DNA of 64,000 bases from positions 62,001 through 126,000 of the forward strand of contig CACOKN010000003.1 in the NCBI GenBank assembly GCA_902627805.1, read 5' to 3'. Each line of letters begins with the position of its first letter. Position 1 is the first letter of the stretch. Shown here piece after piece: positions 9,038-17,052 of this stretch. A program made the position numbers and the translations under genes. Below the pieces are notes generated by a model. It was not told the DNA's origin, searched no databases, and worked only from the letters and a program-made list of their open reading frames with translations. Source of the DNA: an uncultured Pelagibacteraceae bacterium (GTDB lineage Bacteria; Pseudomonadota; Alphaproteobacteria; Pelagibacterales; Pelagibacteraceae).

Positions 9038-10502
9038 TTGATTTTTTCTTTCTTAATAAAGGAAAAATTAAAGCAATTAAAGATAAAATGAAAAAAGTTA
9101 CAGCTATAGGTCTTGTTAAAAATCTTAACCACTCTCCTTCAAAGATAACTAAAGATTGTCTCAAAGTTCCCTCAACCAATTCTCCTAAAATCAAACCTAT
9201 AATGACTGGCACAACAGAAAAACCATAACGCCTCATAAAGAATCCAATTACTCCAAAAAATAACATTATCCATACATCTAAAATTGATTGACTGAGCGAG
9301 TATGTTCCACAAACTGAAACTGCAAAAATCATTGGCCAAAGTAATTTATTTGGCACTAAAGTTATTCTTGCAAAAATCTTGGCCCCAAAAAAACCAAATA
9401 TAAAAAATAAAACATTTGCAATTAACATTGCACCAAAAATTCCATAGAGAAAATCTGGTTGTTCTCTAAATAAATCTGGACCTGGTCTAACGCCATGAAT
9501 AATAAGACCTGTCAAAATTACAGCTGTTGTTGCACTTCCTGGAATTCCAAGTGCCAGCGTCGGTACCATTGCACCGCCTGTGGCTGCATTATTGGCAGCT
9601 TCAGCTCCAGCAATTCCTTCCACAGAACCTTTTCCAAATTCTTCAGGATTTTTTGACCATCTTTTTGCTTCAGAATATCCAATTAATGACGCAACTGTTC
9701 CACCCTCAGCAGGTAAAACTCCAATAAAAGATCCAATTCCTGATGATCTTAAAATAGTAATCCAAGTTTTTTTATAATCTGAAATTGATGGAAGTTTTAC
9801 TGCTTTTAAAGCCACTCTGTTAAATATTTGATCTAATAATGTTGATTGAGTTAACATTTCACTTATGGCGAATAGTCCAACAACGACAGGAATAAATCCT
9901 ATTCCCTCAGATAATTCATTAATACCAAAAGTAAATCTATCAATTGATGTCATAAAGTCTTTACCAATAGTTGAAATCAAAATACCAAATGCTCCTGCAA
10001 TTAGATTTTTAATTGGACTTCCTTCACCTATGGACGCAAGCATTGTCAAACCAAAGATTGCTAAAGCAAAATATTCTGGTTGACCAAACTCATACGCTAA
10101 TTGAGCAAGCAGTGGAGCAAAAAAAACCAAAACTACAACACTAAAGATACCTCCAATGGTACTTGATACAGTTGCCATACCTAGAGCTCTTCCAGCTTCT
10201 CCTTTTTGTGCGAGTGGATATCCATCTAAGCATGTAGCGGCAGCAGCCGGTGTTCCAGGTGTGTTAATTAAAACTGCAGTGATTGCACCTCCATAAGTTC
10301 CAGCACAATAAATTGCAGTCAATAAAACAATTGCTGATAAGGGATCTAATGTCATTGTAAAAGGCAAAATTAAAGCACCTCCTGTTGTTGGTCCAAGCCC
10401 AGGTAAAACACCAAGTATTAAACCAAAAAGTGTTCCAAAAATTAACACAATCATTAACTTTGAACTTAATAAAGGAGCTAGCATTAAAGATAAATTTTCC
10501 AT
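9030..10502 (-). CDS. tctA: Tripartite tricarboxylate transporter, large permease TctA
   Basis: A 490-residue membrane protein with about 12 helices. The family-specific GVLPGLGPTTGGALILPFT segment appears in the first half. A related PAEGGTVASLIGYSEAK stretch occurs in the second half, as expected for the internal repeat of TctA. Together with TctB and the periplasmic TctC it forms a secondary, binding-protein-dependent importer for carboxylates such as citrate or sugar acids. The gene starts 2 bases after tctB. The adjoining SDR and FAH genes suggest a sugar-acid or similar hydroxy acid as ligand. Confidence 0.93.
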   Translation of the reverse strand: MENLSLMLAPLLSSKLMIVLIFGTLFGLILGVLPGLGPTTGGALILPFTMTLDPLSAIVLLTAIYCAGTYGGAITAVLINTPGTPAAAATCLDGYPLAQKGEAGRALGMATVSSTIGGIFSVVVLVFFAPLLAQLAYEFGQPEYFALAIFGLTMLASIGEGSPIKNLIAGAFGILISTIGKDFMTSIDRFTFGINELSEGIGFIPVVVGLFAISEMLTQSTLLDQIFNRVALKAVKLPSISDYKKTWITILRSSGIGSFIGVLPAEGGTVASLIGYSEAKRWSKNPEEFGKGSVEGIAGAEAANNAATGGAMVPTLALGIPGSATTAVILTGLIIHGVRPGPDLFREQPDFLYGIFGAMLIANVLFFIFGFFGAKIFARITLVPNKLLWPMIFAVSVCGTYSLSQSILDVWIMLFFGVIGFFMRRYGFSVVPVIIGLILGELVEGTLRQSLVIFEGEWLRFLTRPIAVTFFILSLIALIFPLLRKKKSNE

Positions 10503-10504
10503 AA

Positions 10505-11014
10505 TTAGTTGTAATAAAGATTTGTGATAATACCTCCAGGGAATCTAAGCCCTAAAATAGTCTCAAAAAAAATGAATACTATTATTGGAAAAATTATAGC
10601 TACTAAAAATAAATAAAAAATTCTTCTTTCACCCCAAAAGAATGAAACTAAAACTGATAAAACTGAAATACCAAGAAAGAAATCTAGAGTAACACTTACA
10701 ACTGAAAAAATAATAAAACTAGCTAAAGTAATATAAAAAGAATTTGGTAATTTTTTTTCAATATTCCAAGGGACTTTAATCGATAAGTAATAGACAATTA
10801 AGCTAAGTGAAATAATTAAAATTAATAAGGCTTTTGGAAATGTAGCTGGTTGAATACCTCTGTTTAAAATTGGAGGAACTTCTTCAAATGTAAATGTAAA
10901 ATATAATAGAACACTCGAAGTTAATACAATAATAAAAATGACTTTAAATGAGATGTTAAAAAAAAGGGGCAAACTTTTTTTGTCTGCCCCTTTAGATTTT
11001 TGTACATCGCTCAT
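10505..11014 (-). CDS. tctB: Tripartite tricarboxylate transporter, small permease TctB
   Basis: A 169-residue membrane protein with four hydrophobic helices (first about residues 21-43), as usual for TctB. It sits 22 bases after tctC and 2 before tctA. Codons 8-19 form a perfect-looking intrinsic terminator in the RNA. The use of GGG and CCC codons there, rare in this A/T-rich genome, fits selection for the stem. No clear Shine-Dalgarno site precedes the ATG and no in-frame ATG lies just beyond the hairpin, so the start is kept at 11014 with moderate certainty. Confidence 0.85.
   Translation of the reverse strand: MSDVQKSKGADKKSLPLFFNISFKVIFIIVLTSSVLLYFTFTFEEVPPILNRGIQPATFPKALLILIISLSLIVYYLSIKVPWNIEKKLPNSFYITLASFIIFSVVSVTLDFFLGISVLSVLVSFFWGERRIFYLFLVAIIFPIIVFIFFETILGLRFPGGIITNLYYN
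10958..10993 (-). terminator. Terminator hairpin inside the tctB coding start
   Basis: On the minus strand AAAGGGGCAGAC (10993-10982) pairs with GTTTGCCCCTTT (10974-10963) over 12 base pairs with one G-T. It encloses a loop of seven A and runs into eight T (10965-10958). This is a textbook intrinsic terminator, lying 44-79 bases after the tctC stop and covering tctB codons 8-19. It could end most transcripts after tctC, giving more binding protein than permease. Confidence 0.75.
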
Positions 11015-11036
11015 TTAATCAATGTACGAATTTTTA

Positions 11037-12011
11037 TTACTTAATGTAACCTAAAGCTTTTAATTGAGCTGTCATTTCAGTAAGCATTTCTTCCATCTGC
11101 TTACCCCACTCATCAGCACCAACTACACTAGTCTCATCAAGACCAATTTCAGTTAAGAAATTTTTATAGTAGTTATGGCTCATAGCTTTCATCATTCCAG
11201 CTTCTAATTGTTTCACTCTGTCTGCTGGAGCACCTTTTTTAGTTACAAATCCTCTAACTGTAGATAAAGAAACTGGTATACCTAGTTCTTTAGCAGTTGG
11301 AGAGTCACCAATCTTGGCCATTCTATTATTAGCTAGCACAACTGATACACAAAGTTTACCTTCATTAATCTCAGTTAATGCTTCACCTAAATTAAGAACA
11401 CCGACATCGATATCGCCTTTGATTAAGTTTGTTTTAATCGGAGCAACTCCTTTGTAAGCAACAATAGTTGGATCTTTTAATCCACCTTTTTTCGTAAATG
11501 CAATTGCACTAACATCGTCAATACCACCTGTGTGGGTTGTTCCATACTTTAATGATTTTGATTTTTGTGTGCTAATAAACTTCTTAGCATCTTTTATGTC
11601 AGATTTACAATTTACTACAAACAATTGTGGGTCATCTGTTCCTCTAGCCAATGGTTGCATATCACTGATTTTAACTTTAGTTTTTCCTAAAGCCATTGAT
11701 ACTGCATGTCCAGTAGTCCAAGTTAAAGTGTGGTTTCCATCTGCAGGTAAAGACATCATATAATCCATAGATGCAGCACCCCCACCACCTTTTTTATTCA
11801 CTAATTGCATGTCTTGTTTAAGAACTCTTCTTGCTCTTAATAACATCATTCTAGTAGTTACGTCTGTTCCACCGCCAAAACCAGCATGAGTAATAGCTTG
11901 AATTGGATGACCATCAGCTTTTGCGGATGTAATCATTAATGGAAGAGCCACAACAAAAAATTCAGTTGCTAAAAAGGCAGCAGCTAAAAATAATTTAAAG
12001 CTTTTTTTCAT
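11037..12011 (-). CDS. tctC: Tripartite tricarboxylate transporter substrate-binding protein TctC
   Basis: A periplasmic solute-binding protein of the Bug/TctC family, 324 residues from the chosen start. The N-terminus MKKSFKLFLAAAF with a hydrophobic core and a likely cleavage after SAKA is a Sec signal peptide. The mature part begins with the strand QAITHAGFGGGTDVTTR that contacts the ligand carboxylate. An ATG four codons upstream exists, but it overlaps the GAGGG ribosome binding site that serves this start. It captures a carboxylate for TctAB. A terminator lies shortly downstream inside tctB. Confidence 0.92.
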   Translation of the reverse strand: MKKSFKLFLAAAFLATEFFVVALPLMITSAKADGHPIQAITHAGFGGGTDVTTRMMLLRARRVLKQDMQLVNKKGGGGAASMDYMMSLPADGNHTLTWTTGHAVSMALGKTKVKISDMQPLARGTDDPQLFVVNCKSDIKDAKKFISTQKSKSLKYGTTHTGGIDDVSAIAFTKKGGLKDPTIVAYKGVAPIKTNLIKGDIDVGVLNLGEALTEINEGKLCVSVVLANNRMAKIGDSPTAKELGIPVSLSTVRGFVTKKGAPADRVKQLEAGMMKAMSHNYYKNFLTEIGLDETSVVGADEWGKQMEEMLTEMTAQLKALGYIK

Positions 12012-12080
12012 TATTTCCCTCATTAGTTAATTTATAATTAAATATTTAAACATTATCTGATACAACCCGTAAAGAAAAAA

Positions 12081-13073
12081 ATGTCAGAAAACAAAATTAA
12101 TATTGGTATCTTATTAGGCGATCCTTCTGGCATCGGACCTGAACTGATATCAAAATTATTAAGTGAGAAGATAACTGATGATGTAAATATTGTCGTCATA
12201 GGTGAAAAGGCAATCCTAGAAAATGGCGACGAAATTACTGGAAATAAAAGTAATTTAGAGCTTGTAACTGATTTTGATCAAATAAATTTTAAAAATAACA
12301 ACAAGTTCTTTTTAGATTTATCAAAAGGTAAAAACCACCAATACAAGATAGCGGAGTGCTCAAAAGAATCAGGTGAAAGTGTTTTACAATCGTTAAATCT
12401 TGCACTTGATCTTGCAAAACAGAATAAGATTCATGCAATAAATTTTGGACCATTTAATAAAACAAGTATGATTATGGGAGGAAATAAACATTCTGATGAA
12501 CTTCATCTAATGGCTGAGAGATTAAATGTTGAAAGTTTTTTTTGTGAATTTAATGTAGTTGATAATTTTTGGACTGCTAGAGTTACTTCCCATATCCCCA
12601 TAAGTGAAGTACCTAAAAATATTAAGAAAGAAAAAATAATTAAACCCATTAAATTGATACATGAAACGATGAAATTAAATGGTATTGCAAACCCACGTGT
12701 TGCAGTACAAGCATTGAATCCACATGCAGAATTTGGTGTAGAGGAAAAGAATGAAATAATTCCTGCTATTGAAGAGGCAAAAAGCTTAGGTATAAATGCT
12801 GATGGTCCTTTACCATGTGATACATCATTTATAACAGCTTTTAAAAATAAAAATCACGATTGTATTGTAGGAATGTATCATGATGCACTACAATCTGGGT
12901 TAAAAGCTTTTGGCTTTGATAGAGGTGTAACAGTTCAGGGTGGTATGCCTATTCCAATAACAACACCTGCACATGGAACAGCATTTGATATTGCCGGAAA
13001 GAATCAAGCAAACTTAGAACCAACATTACAATCCTTTAAAATAGCATTAACAATGGCTAACAATAAAAAATAG
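12081..13073 (+). CDS. PdxA-family NAD-dependent dehydrogenase (PdxA2-like)
   Basis: A 330-residue paralogue of 4-hydroxythreonine-4-phosphate dehydrogenase. It keeps the three metal-binding histidines in TSHIP, GMYHDAL and TPAHGTAFD, as well as the opening [13 protein letters not shown]. The true biosynthetic pdxA lies elsewhere in this window beside surA and rsmA. This divergent copy next to a sugar-acid locus fits the PdxA2 group, which oxidises 4-phospho-threonate or -erythronate. No DUF1537-type kinase that would make such substrates is present in the window. The gene starts 70 bases from tctC on the other strand and ends 2 bases before the dehydratase gene. Confidence 0.85.
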   Translation: MSENKINIGILLGDPSGIGPELISKLLSEKITDDVNIVVIGEKAILENGDEITGNKSNLELVTDFDQINFKNNNKFFLDLSKGKNHQYKIAECSKESGESVLQSLNLALDLAKQNKIHAINFGPFNKTSMIMGGNKHSDELHLMAERLNVESFFCEFNVVDNFWTARVTSHIPISEVPKNIKKEKIIKPIKLIHETMKLNGIANPRVAVQALNPHAEFGVEEKNEIIPAIEEAKSLGINADGPLPCDTSFITAFKNKNHDCIVGMYHDALQSGLKAFGFDRGVTVQGGMPIPITTPAHGTAFDIAGKNQANLEPTLQSFKIALTMANNKK

Positions 13074-13075
13074 TA

Positions 13076-14251
13076 ATGCCAAAAATTAAAGATATTAAAA
13101 CTACAATTTATAAATGGACGGGAGAGATAGTACCTCCAGCTCAAAATTTTTGTACTAATCCTACAGACTTACTAAGAGAGAGTGGAGATAAAATGAAATC
13201 TTTTAGGTTTCATCAATGGTTAGTATGTGAAGTAATTGCTGATGATGGAACTATTGGTCTTGGAAATGCTGCTCTAGCGCCAGAAGTTACAAAAAAAGCA
13301 ATAGATTGTTATTTAAAAAATTTGGTTATAGGTGAGGATCCTTTTGATTATGATTATCTTTGGGACAAGATGTACAGAAGTACAATGGCATGGGGACGAA
13401 AAGGAATTGGAATGATTGGAATTTCTGCAATTGATATAGGCATTTGGGACTTAATGGGGAAGCTAAAAAATGAACCAGTGTTTAAATTACTTGGTGGAAG
13501 AACTAAGGAAAAAATTCCTGTTTATGCTTCAAAATTATATAGTCAGCCACTTGAAGACTTGCAAAAAGAAGCTGAAAAATACCTTAATGAGGGTTTTAAA
13601 ATGTTTAAAATGCGTTTTGGATGGGGACCTAAAGATGGAGCTGATGGCATCAAAAATAACATTGCTTTAGTAAATGCTGTTAGAGAGGTTATTGGATATG
13701 ACAACGATTTAATGCTTGAAGCCTATATGGGTTGGGATTTGGAGTATTCAAAAAAAATAATACCCAATTTAATAAAATTTAAACCAAAATGGTTGGAAGA
13801 GCCAGTTATACCAGATGACATCTCAGGCTATGCTGAATTAAATGCTCTCGGAGATATTCCTATAGCTGGAGGTGAACATGAATTTAGTGTCTTAGGGTTT
13901 AAACATCTTTTAGATCTTAAAGCGATAAGTTATATACAATATGACTCTAACCGAGTAGGTGGAATAACTGCGGGTCATAAGATTAATTCACTTGCAGAAA
14001 AATATAATATTCCTGTAATTCCTCACGCAGGACAAATGCACAACTACCATTTAACTATGGCAAGTAATAATTGTCCATTTTCAGAATATTTTCCCGTTCA
14101 TCAAGTAGAAATCGGCAATGAATTATTTTACTATTTATTCAAAGGAGAACCAGAACCTCAAAATGGTTATATAAATTTAGATGATAATGTACCAGGGCTT
14201 GGTATTTCTATTAACGAAAAATACAAAAATGATTTTAAGATTTTAGAATAG
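13076..14251 (+). CDS. Enolase-superfamily dehydratase, L-rhamnonate dehydratase-like
   Basis: A 391-residue member of the mandelate racemase/muconate lactonizing group. The barrel shows the metal ligands in [19 protein letters not shown] and AGGEHEF. The late [13 protein letters not shown] block carries the catalytic His. EHEF and the final [14 protein letters not shown] are typical of rhamnonate dehydratases. The enzyme would remove water from a six-carbon aldonic acid to give a 2-keto-3-deoxy acid. With the SDR and FAH hydrolase across the divergent promoter it forms a plausible three-step route to pyruvate and lactate. Substrate is inferred. Confidence 0.82.
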   Translation: MPKIKDIKTTIYKWTGEIVPPAQNFCTNPTDLLRESGDKMKSFRFHQWLVCEVIADDGTIGLGNAALAPEVTKKAIDCYLKNLVIGEDPFDYDYLWDKMYRSTMAWGRKGIGMIGISAIDIGIWDLMGKLKNEPVFKLLGGRTKEKIPVYASKLYSQPLEDLQKEAEKYLNEGFKMFKMRFGWGPKDGADGIKNNIALVNAVREVIGYDNDLMLEAYMGWDLEYSKKIIPNLIKFKPKWLEEPVIPDDISGYAELNALGDIPIAGGEHEFSVLGFKHLLDLKAISYIQYDSNRVGGITAGHKINSLAEKYNIPVIPHAGQMHNYHLTMASNNCPFSEYFPVHQVEIGNELFYYLFKGEPEPQNGYINLDDNVPGLGISINEKYKNDFKILE

Positions 14252-14254
14252 CTT

Positions 14255-15697
14255 TTATCCTTTCAATCCTAAATGAGTATATTTTACATTTAAATAATCT
14301 TTAATAGCCATTGATCCACCTTCACGCCCATAACCCGCTTGTTTAATTCCTCCAAATGGAGCTTCGGCTATTGCAACGAGTGGGGTGTTTACCGCGACTG
14401 TTCCCGTCTCCATTAATTCAGATGCTTTGTGTGCTTTTTCCATAGAATTTGTGCAGATATAACTTGATAGTCCAAGATCGTGATTATTTGCTCGCTCTAT
14501 TACTTCATCAAATGTTTTAAAAGATAACATTGGAACTAATGGGCCAAAGGGCTCTACTTTCATAATAGTATAATCATCTTTTACATTATCAAAGATAGTT
14601 GGTTCATAATAAAATCCTTTGTTGAAACCTTGTGGTCTTTTACCGCCTAAAAGTACTTTTGCGCCCTCTTTTTTAGTCGTTTCAACCAGTTCCTCAATTT
14701 CATTTAACCTTTTTTTTGTTGTTAATGGTCCTAGTTGTACTGAGGGATCCATGCCATCACCAATTTTAAGTTTTTTTGTCTTTTCAATAAATAAATTTAT
14801 AAATTCCTCTTTTTTACTCTCCTGAATGTAGAATCTGTTAGGTGAAATACAAACTTGCCCGTTGTTTCTAAATTTTGCAGATATAGCCATATCTGTTGCC
14901 TTTTTAATGTCAGCATCATCAAAAACTATAAATGGTGAGTGTCCACTCAATTCCATTGTAACTCTTTGAACTTTGTCAGCAGCTTGTTTTAAAATTAATT
15001 TTCCAACTCTTGATGAACCAGTTATTGAAATCTTTTTTATAATATTAGATGCTATTAATTGTTGAGCGATACTAGGAGGGTCTCCTGATAAAAGATTTAC
15101 TACACCTGGTGGAACACCACATTCATTACAAATATTTACCATTTCCATTACAACACCTGGGGTTATTACATCTGGTTTTATTATTACGGAACAACCAGCT
15201 GCTAAAGCTGTTGAAATTTTTCTTGCAGACAGAACTGCTGGAAAATTCCAAGGAGATAATGCAGCTACAACACCTACTGGTTGGTAATAAACATGAACTC
15301 TTGTTTCTTCAAATCTACTTTCAACAGTTTGACCATAAATTCTTTTTGTTTCTTCTGCATTCCATTCAAAAATATCAGCCGCTCCATTTACCTCGCCTTT
15401 CGCCTCTGCGAAAGGTTTGCCAACTTCTAGAGTCATCCATTTTGCGAGTACATCTTGTTTTTCTCTAATTTTGTCTGCAATTCTTCTAATTATATAAGAC
15501 CTCTGCCATGGTGAAGTTTTTTTCCAAACTTCCAACCCTTTTTCAGCTGATTTAAGTGCTCTGTCTACATCTTGGGAAGTAGCTTTAGATGCATGTCCAA
15601 TGACTTCTTCGTTAGCTGGATTTATTACTTCATAAGTTGATTTATCTGAGGATTGACACCATTTACCATCAATAAATTGACCAAATTTTTCGTACAT
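14255..15697 (-). CDS. NAD(P)-dependent aldehyde dehydrogenase
   Basis: A 480-residue aldehyde dehydrogenase with the catalytic Cys283 in GQVCISPNRF, the general base Glu249 in MELSGHSP, the oxyanion PWNFP motif and the C-terminal PFGGIKQAGYGREGG. It resembles succinate-semialdehyde, lactaldehyde and glycolaldehyde dehydrogenases. A specific substrate cannot be assigned. It converges on the dehydratase gene with a gap of 3 bases, which makes a role in the same locus possible, for example oxidising lactaldehyde or a semialdehyde from sugar-acid breakdown. Confidence 0.85.
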   Translation of the reverse strand: MYEKFGQFIDGKWCQSSDKSTYEVINPANEEVIGHASKATSQDVDRALKSAEKGLEVWKKTSPWQRSYIIRRIADKIREKQDVLAKWMTLEVGKPFAEAKGEVNGAADIFEWNAEETKRIYGQTVESRFEETRVHVYYQPVGVVAALSPWNFPAVLSARKISTALAAGCSVIIKPDVITPGVVMEMVNICNECGVPPGVVNLLSGDPPSIAQQLIASNIIKKISITGSSRVGKLILKQAADKVQRVTMELSGHSPFIVFDDADIKKATDMAISAKFRNNGQVCISPNRFYIQESKKEEFINLFIEKTKKLKIGDGMDPSVQLGPLTTKKRLNEIEELVETTKKEGAKVLLGGKRPQGFNKGFYYEPTIFDNVKDDYTIMKVEPFGPLVPMLSFKTFDEVIERANNHDLGLSSYICTNSMEKAHKASELMETGTVAVNTPLVAIAEAPFGGIKQAGYGREGGSMAIKDYLNVKYTHLGLKG

Positions 15698-15801
15698 ATC
15701 TTAATCTAACATTACTAGAGGTTGTGTCTACTATGTAATTTTTACACATCAATTATCAGCAATAAGATGATACGTTAAATTATAAAAAAAAGGAGTTGAA
15801 C

Positions 15802-16119
15802 ATGAAAGCATACATAATGGGAAACTACACGGAAAAAGCTTTTCAAGGTTTTTTAAAAGATCCTACAAGTGATAGAAAAGCAGTCGTTGAACAATTAACA
15901 AAAGCTATGGGTGGAACAATGCATAGTATGGATATTGTTAGAGGTTCATATGATTTTGTAGTTATAAATGAAATGGGTAGTTTTGATGACTTCGCAGCTG
16001 TAAAGCTTGTTGTAGAAGCATCAGGTGCAGTTAAAAATTTAACTTTACTTGAAGCGATTGATTTTACAAAAGCAACAACTAAAGCAAGCAAAATAGGTTA
16101 TAAAGCGCCTGGTCAATAA
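15802..16119 (+). CDS. GYD-domain protein
   Basis: A 105-residue protein matching the GYD family, with the ferredoxin-like alpha-beta pattern and the hallmark RGSYDFVVINE around residues 47-57. GYD proteins have no proven function. The start at 15802 is set by an AGGAG site six bases upstream; an in-frame TTG just before it overlaps the spacer. It stands alone between a promoter-sized gap and a very strong terminator, which suggests a single-gene, well expressed unit, unusual in this crowded sequence. Confidence 0.85.
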   Translation: MKAYIMGNYTEKAFQGFLKDPTSDRKAVVEQLTKAMGGTMHSMDIVRGSYDFVVINEMGSFDDFAAVKLVVEASGAVKNLTLLEAIDFTKATTKASKIGYKAPGQ

Positions 16120-16127
16120 ATTTTAAT

Positions 16128-16170
16128 ATAACTTCCAGCTGCGGACTGGGAGTTATGTTAATTTTTTTTT
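16128..16170 (+). terminator. Strong intrinsic terminator after the GYD gene
   Basis: ATAACTTCCAG (16128-16138) pairs with CTGGGAGTTAT (16146-16156) over 11 base pairs with one G-T, with a 7-base loop. GTTAA and a run of nine T follow. It ends the GYD transcript and abuts the stop codon of the convergent thioesterase gene. Confidence 0.85.
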
Positions 16171-16631
16171 AACTTTGAGGAAAACTTTAAATCTTTATTG
16201 TCAAATTTTGAAGAATGCTCTTTAATATAATTATCCATAATATTTACTTTTTCATCTTCAAATTCAGAAACTTTTCTACTCTTTAGATCAACATATAAGG
16301 CAAGAACTTCTATTGTTGATGCTAAAAATTTTTTTTCTTTATGATTCATTTCCATTTTATATTGAAGTCTTTTTTTATCATGATCAAAATATACTAAATT
16401 CACATCAACCTCATCATTAAGTTTAAGTTCTTGATTATAAGTAATATTAGACTCAACAATCATGGTACTTTTGCCAGTCGTTTTTGCTGAATGTTCTCCC
16501 ATTTTAAAAATACTATTTAAAATATCTGCGCCATATTTATCAAAAATCAAAAGATAATATGAAACATTCATATGATCATTATAATCTATCCAATCTTTAA
16601 TTATCTTTTGAGAACTTAGGTAAACAGACAT
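16158..16631 (-). CDS. Hotdog-fold thioesterase (4HBT family)
   Basis: A 157-residue protein whose N-terminal WIDYNDHMNVSYYLLIFDKYGAD is the active-site signature of the 4-hydroxybenzoyl-CoA thioesterase type, with the catalytic Asp or Asn region followed by the long hotdog helix. The LKLNDEVDVNLVYFDHDKKRLQYKMEM strands complete the fold. It would hydrolyse an acyl-CoA. Relatives with this sequence type include betainyl-CoA and other short-chain thioesterases. It follows the DUF779 gene by 17 bases on the same strand. Substrate unknown. Confidence 0.75.
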   Translation of the reverse strand: MSVYLSSQKIIKDWIDYNDHMNVSYYLLIFDKYGADILNSIFKMGEHSAKTTGKSTMIVESNITYNQELKLNDEVDVNLVYFDHDKKRLQYKMEMNHKEKKFLASTIEVLALYVDLKSRKVSEFEDEKVNIMDNYIKEHSSKFDNKDLKFSSKLKKN

Positions 16632-16648
16632 TAAAATTTTTAGATTAA

Positions 16649-17002
16649 TTAATTTTTTTTTGTGTCGTTATCAACAACCAAACAAATCTCAGATCTTGTC
16701 AAAAATCTTTTTCCTGTGCCATTATCTAGTGAAAACATTCCACCAATGCCTTTTACAGCATCAATAGTTAAATCAGTATTTTTCCATTTTTCATATTGAT
16801 CATCATTCATATAAAAAGGAAGACCCCCAATCTCTCCTAATTTTACATCACTTGAACCAACCATATACTCATTTCTAGGATAACACATCGGTGCACTTCC
16901 ATCACAACATCCACCAGATTGATGGAATAGCAACTCATCACCATGTTGAGCTTTAAGCTCCTCAATTAATTTTAATGCTGAGTCTGTTGCTTTTACTTTC
17001 AT
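16649..17002 (-). CDS. DUF779 protein associated with aldehyde dehydrogenase
   Basis: A 117-residue protein of the DUF779 family. It shows the conserved HQSGGCCDGSAPMCYP segment with three cysteines and the SRFLTRS-like end (KRFLTRSEICLVV). This family is regularly encoded next to acetaldehyde/aldehyde dehydrogenases, as here, but has no known activity. An ATG 11 codons upstream in frame lies inside a terminator-like hairpin, so I prefer the start at 17002. That start directly follows the T-run of the hairpin and has no visible Shine-Dalgarno site. Confidence 0.85.
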   Translation of the reverse strand: MKVKATDSALKLIEELKAQHGDELLFHQSGGCCDGSAPMCYPRNEYMVGSSDVKLGEIGGLPFYMNDDQYEKWKNTDLTIDAVKGIGGMFSLDNGTGKRFLTRSEICLVVDNDTKKN

Positions 17003-17003
17003 A

Positions 17004-17035
17004 AAAAATATGGCCCGTGATTCCTCACGGGCCAT
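17004..17035 (-). terminator. Terminator-like hairpin between aldehyde dehydrogenase and DUF779
   Basis: On the minus strand ATGGCCCGTGA (17035-17025) and TCACGGGCCAT (17020-17010) pair perfectly over 11 base pairs around a GGAA tetraloop. ATTTTTT then runs into the DUF779 start codon. It begins 18 bases after the aldehyde dehydrogenase stop. It may terminate most transcripts there, stabilise the upstream mRNA, or control DUF779 translation. Confidence 0.75.
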
Positions 17036-17052
17036 TATATATAAGTTATCTT

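Noticed and set aside
17003..17035. The upstream ATG of DUF779 adding 11 residues
   Set aside because: These codons form one arm and loop of the terminator-like hairpin, and DUF779 family similarity begins at the second ATG.
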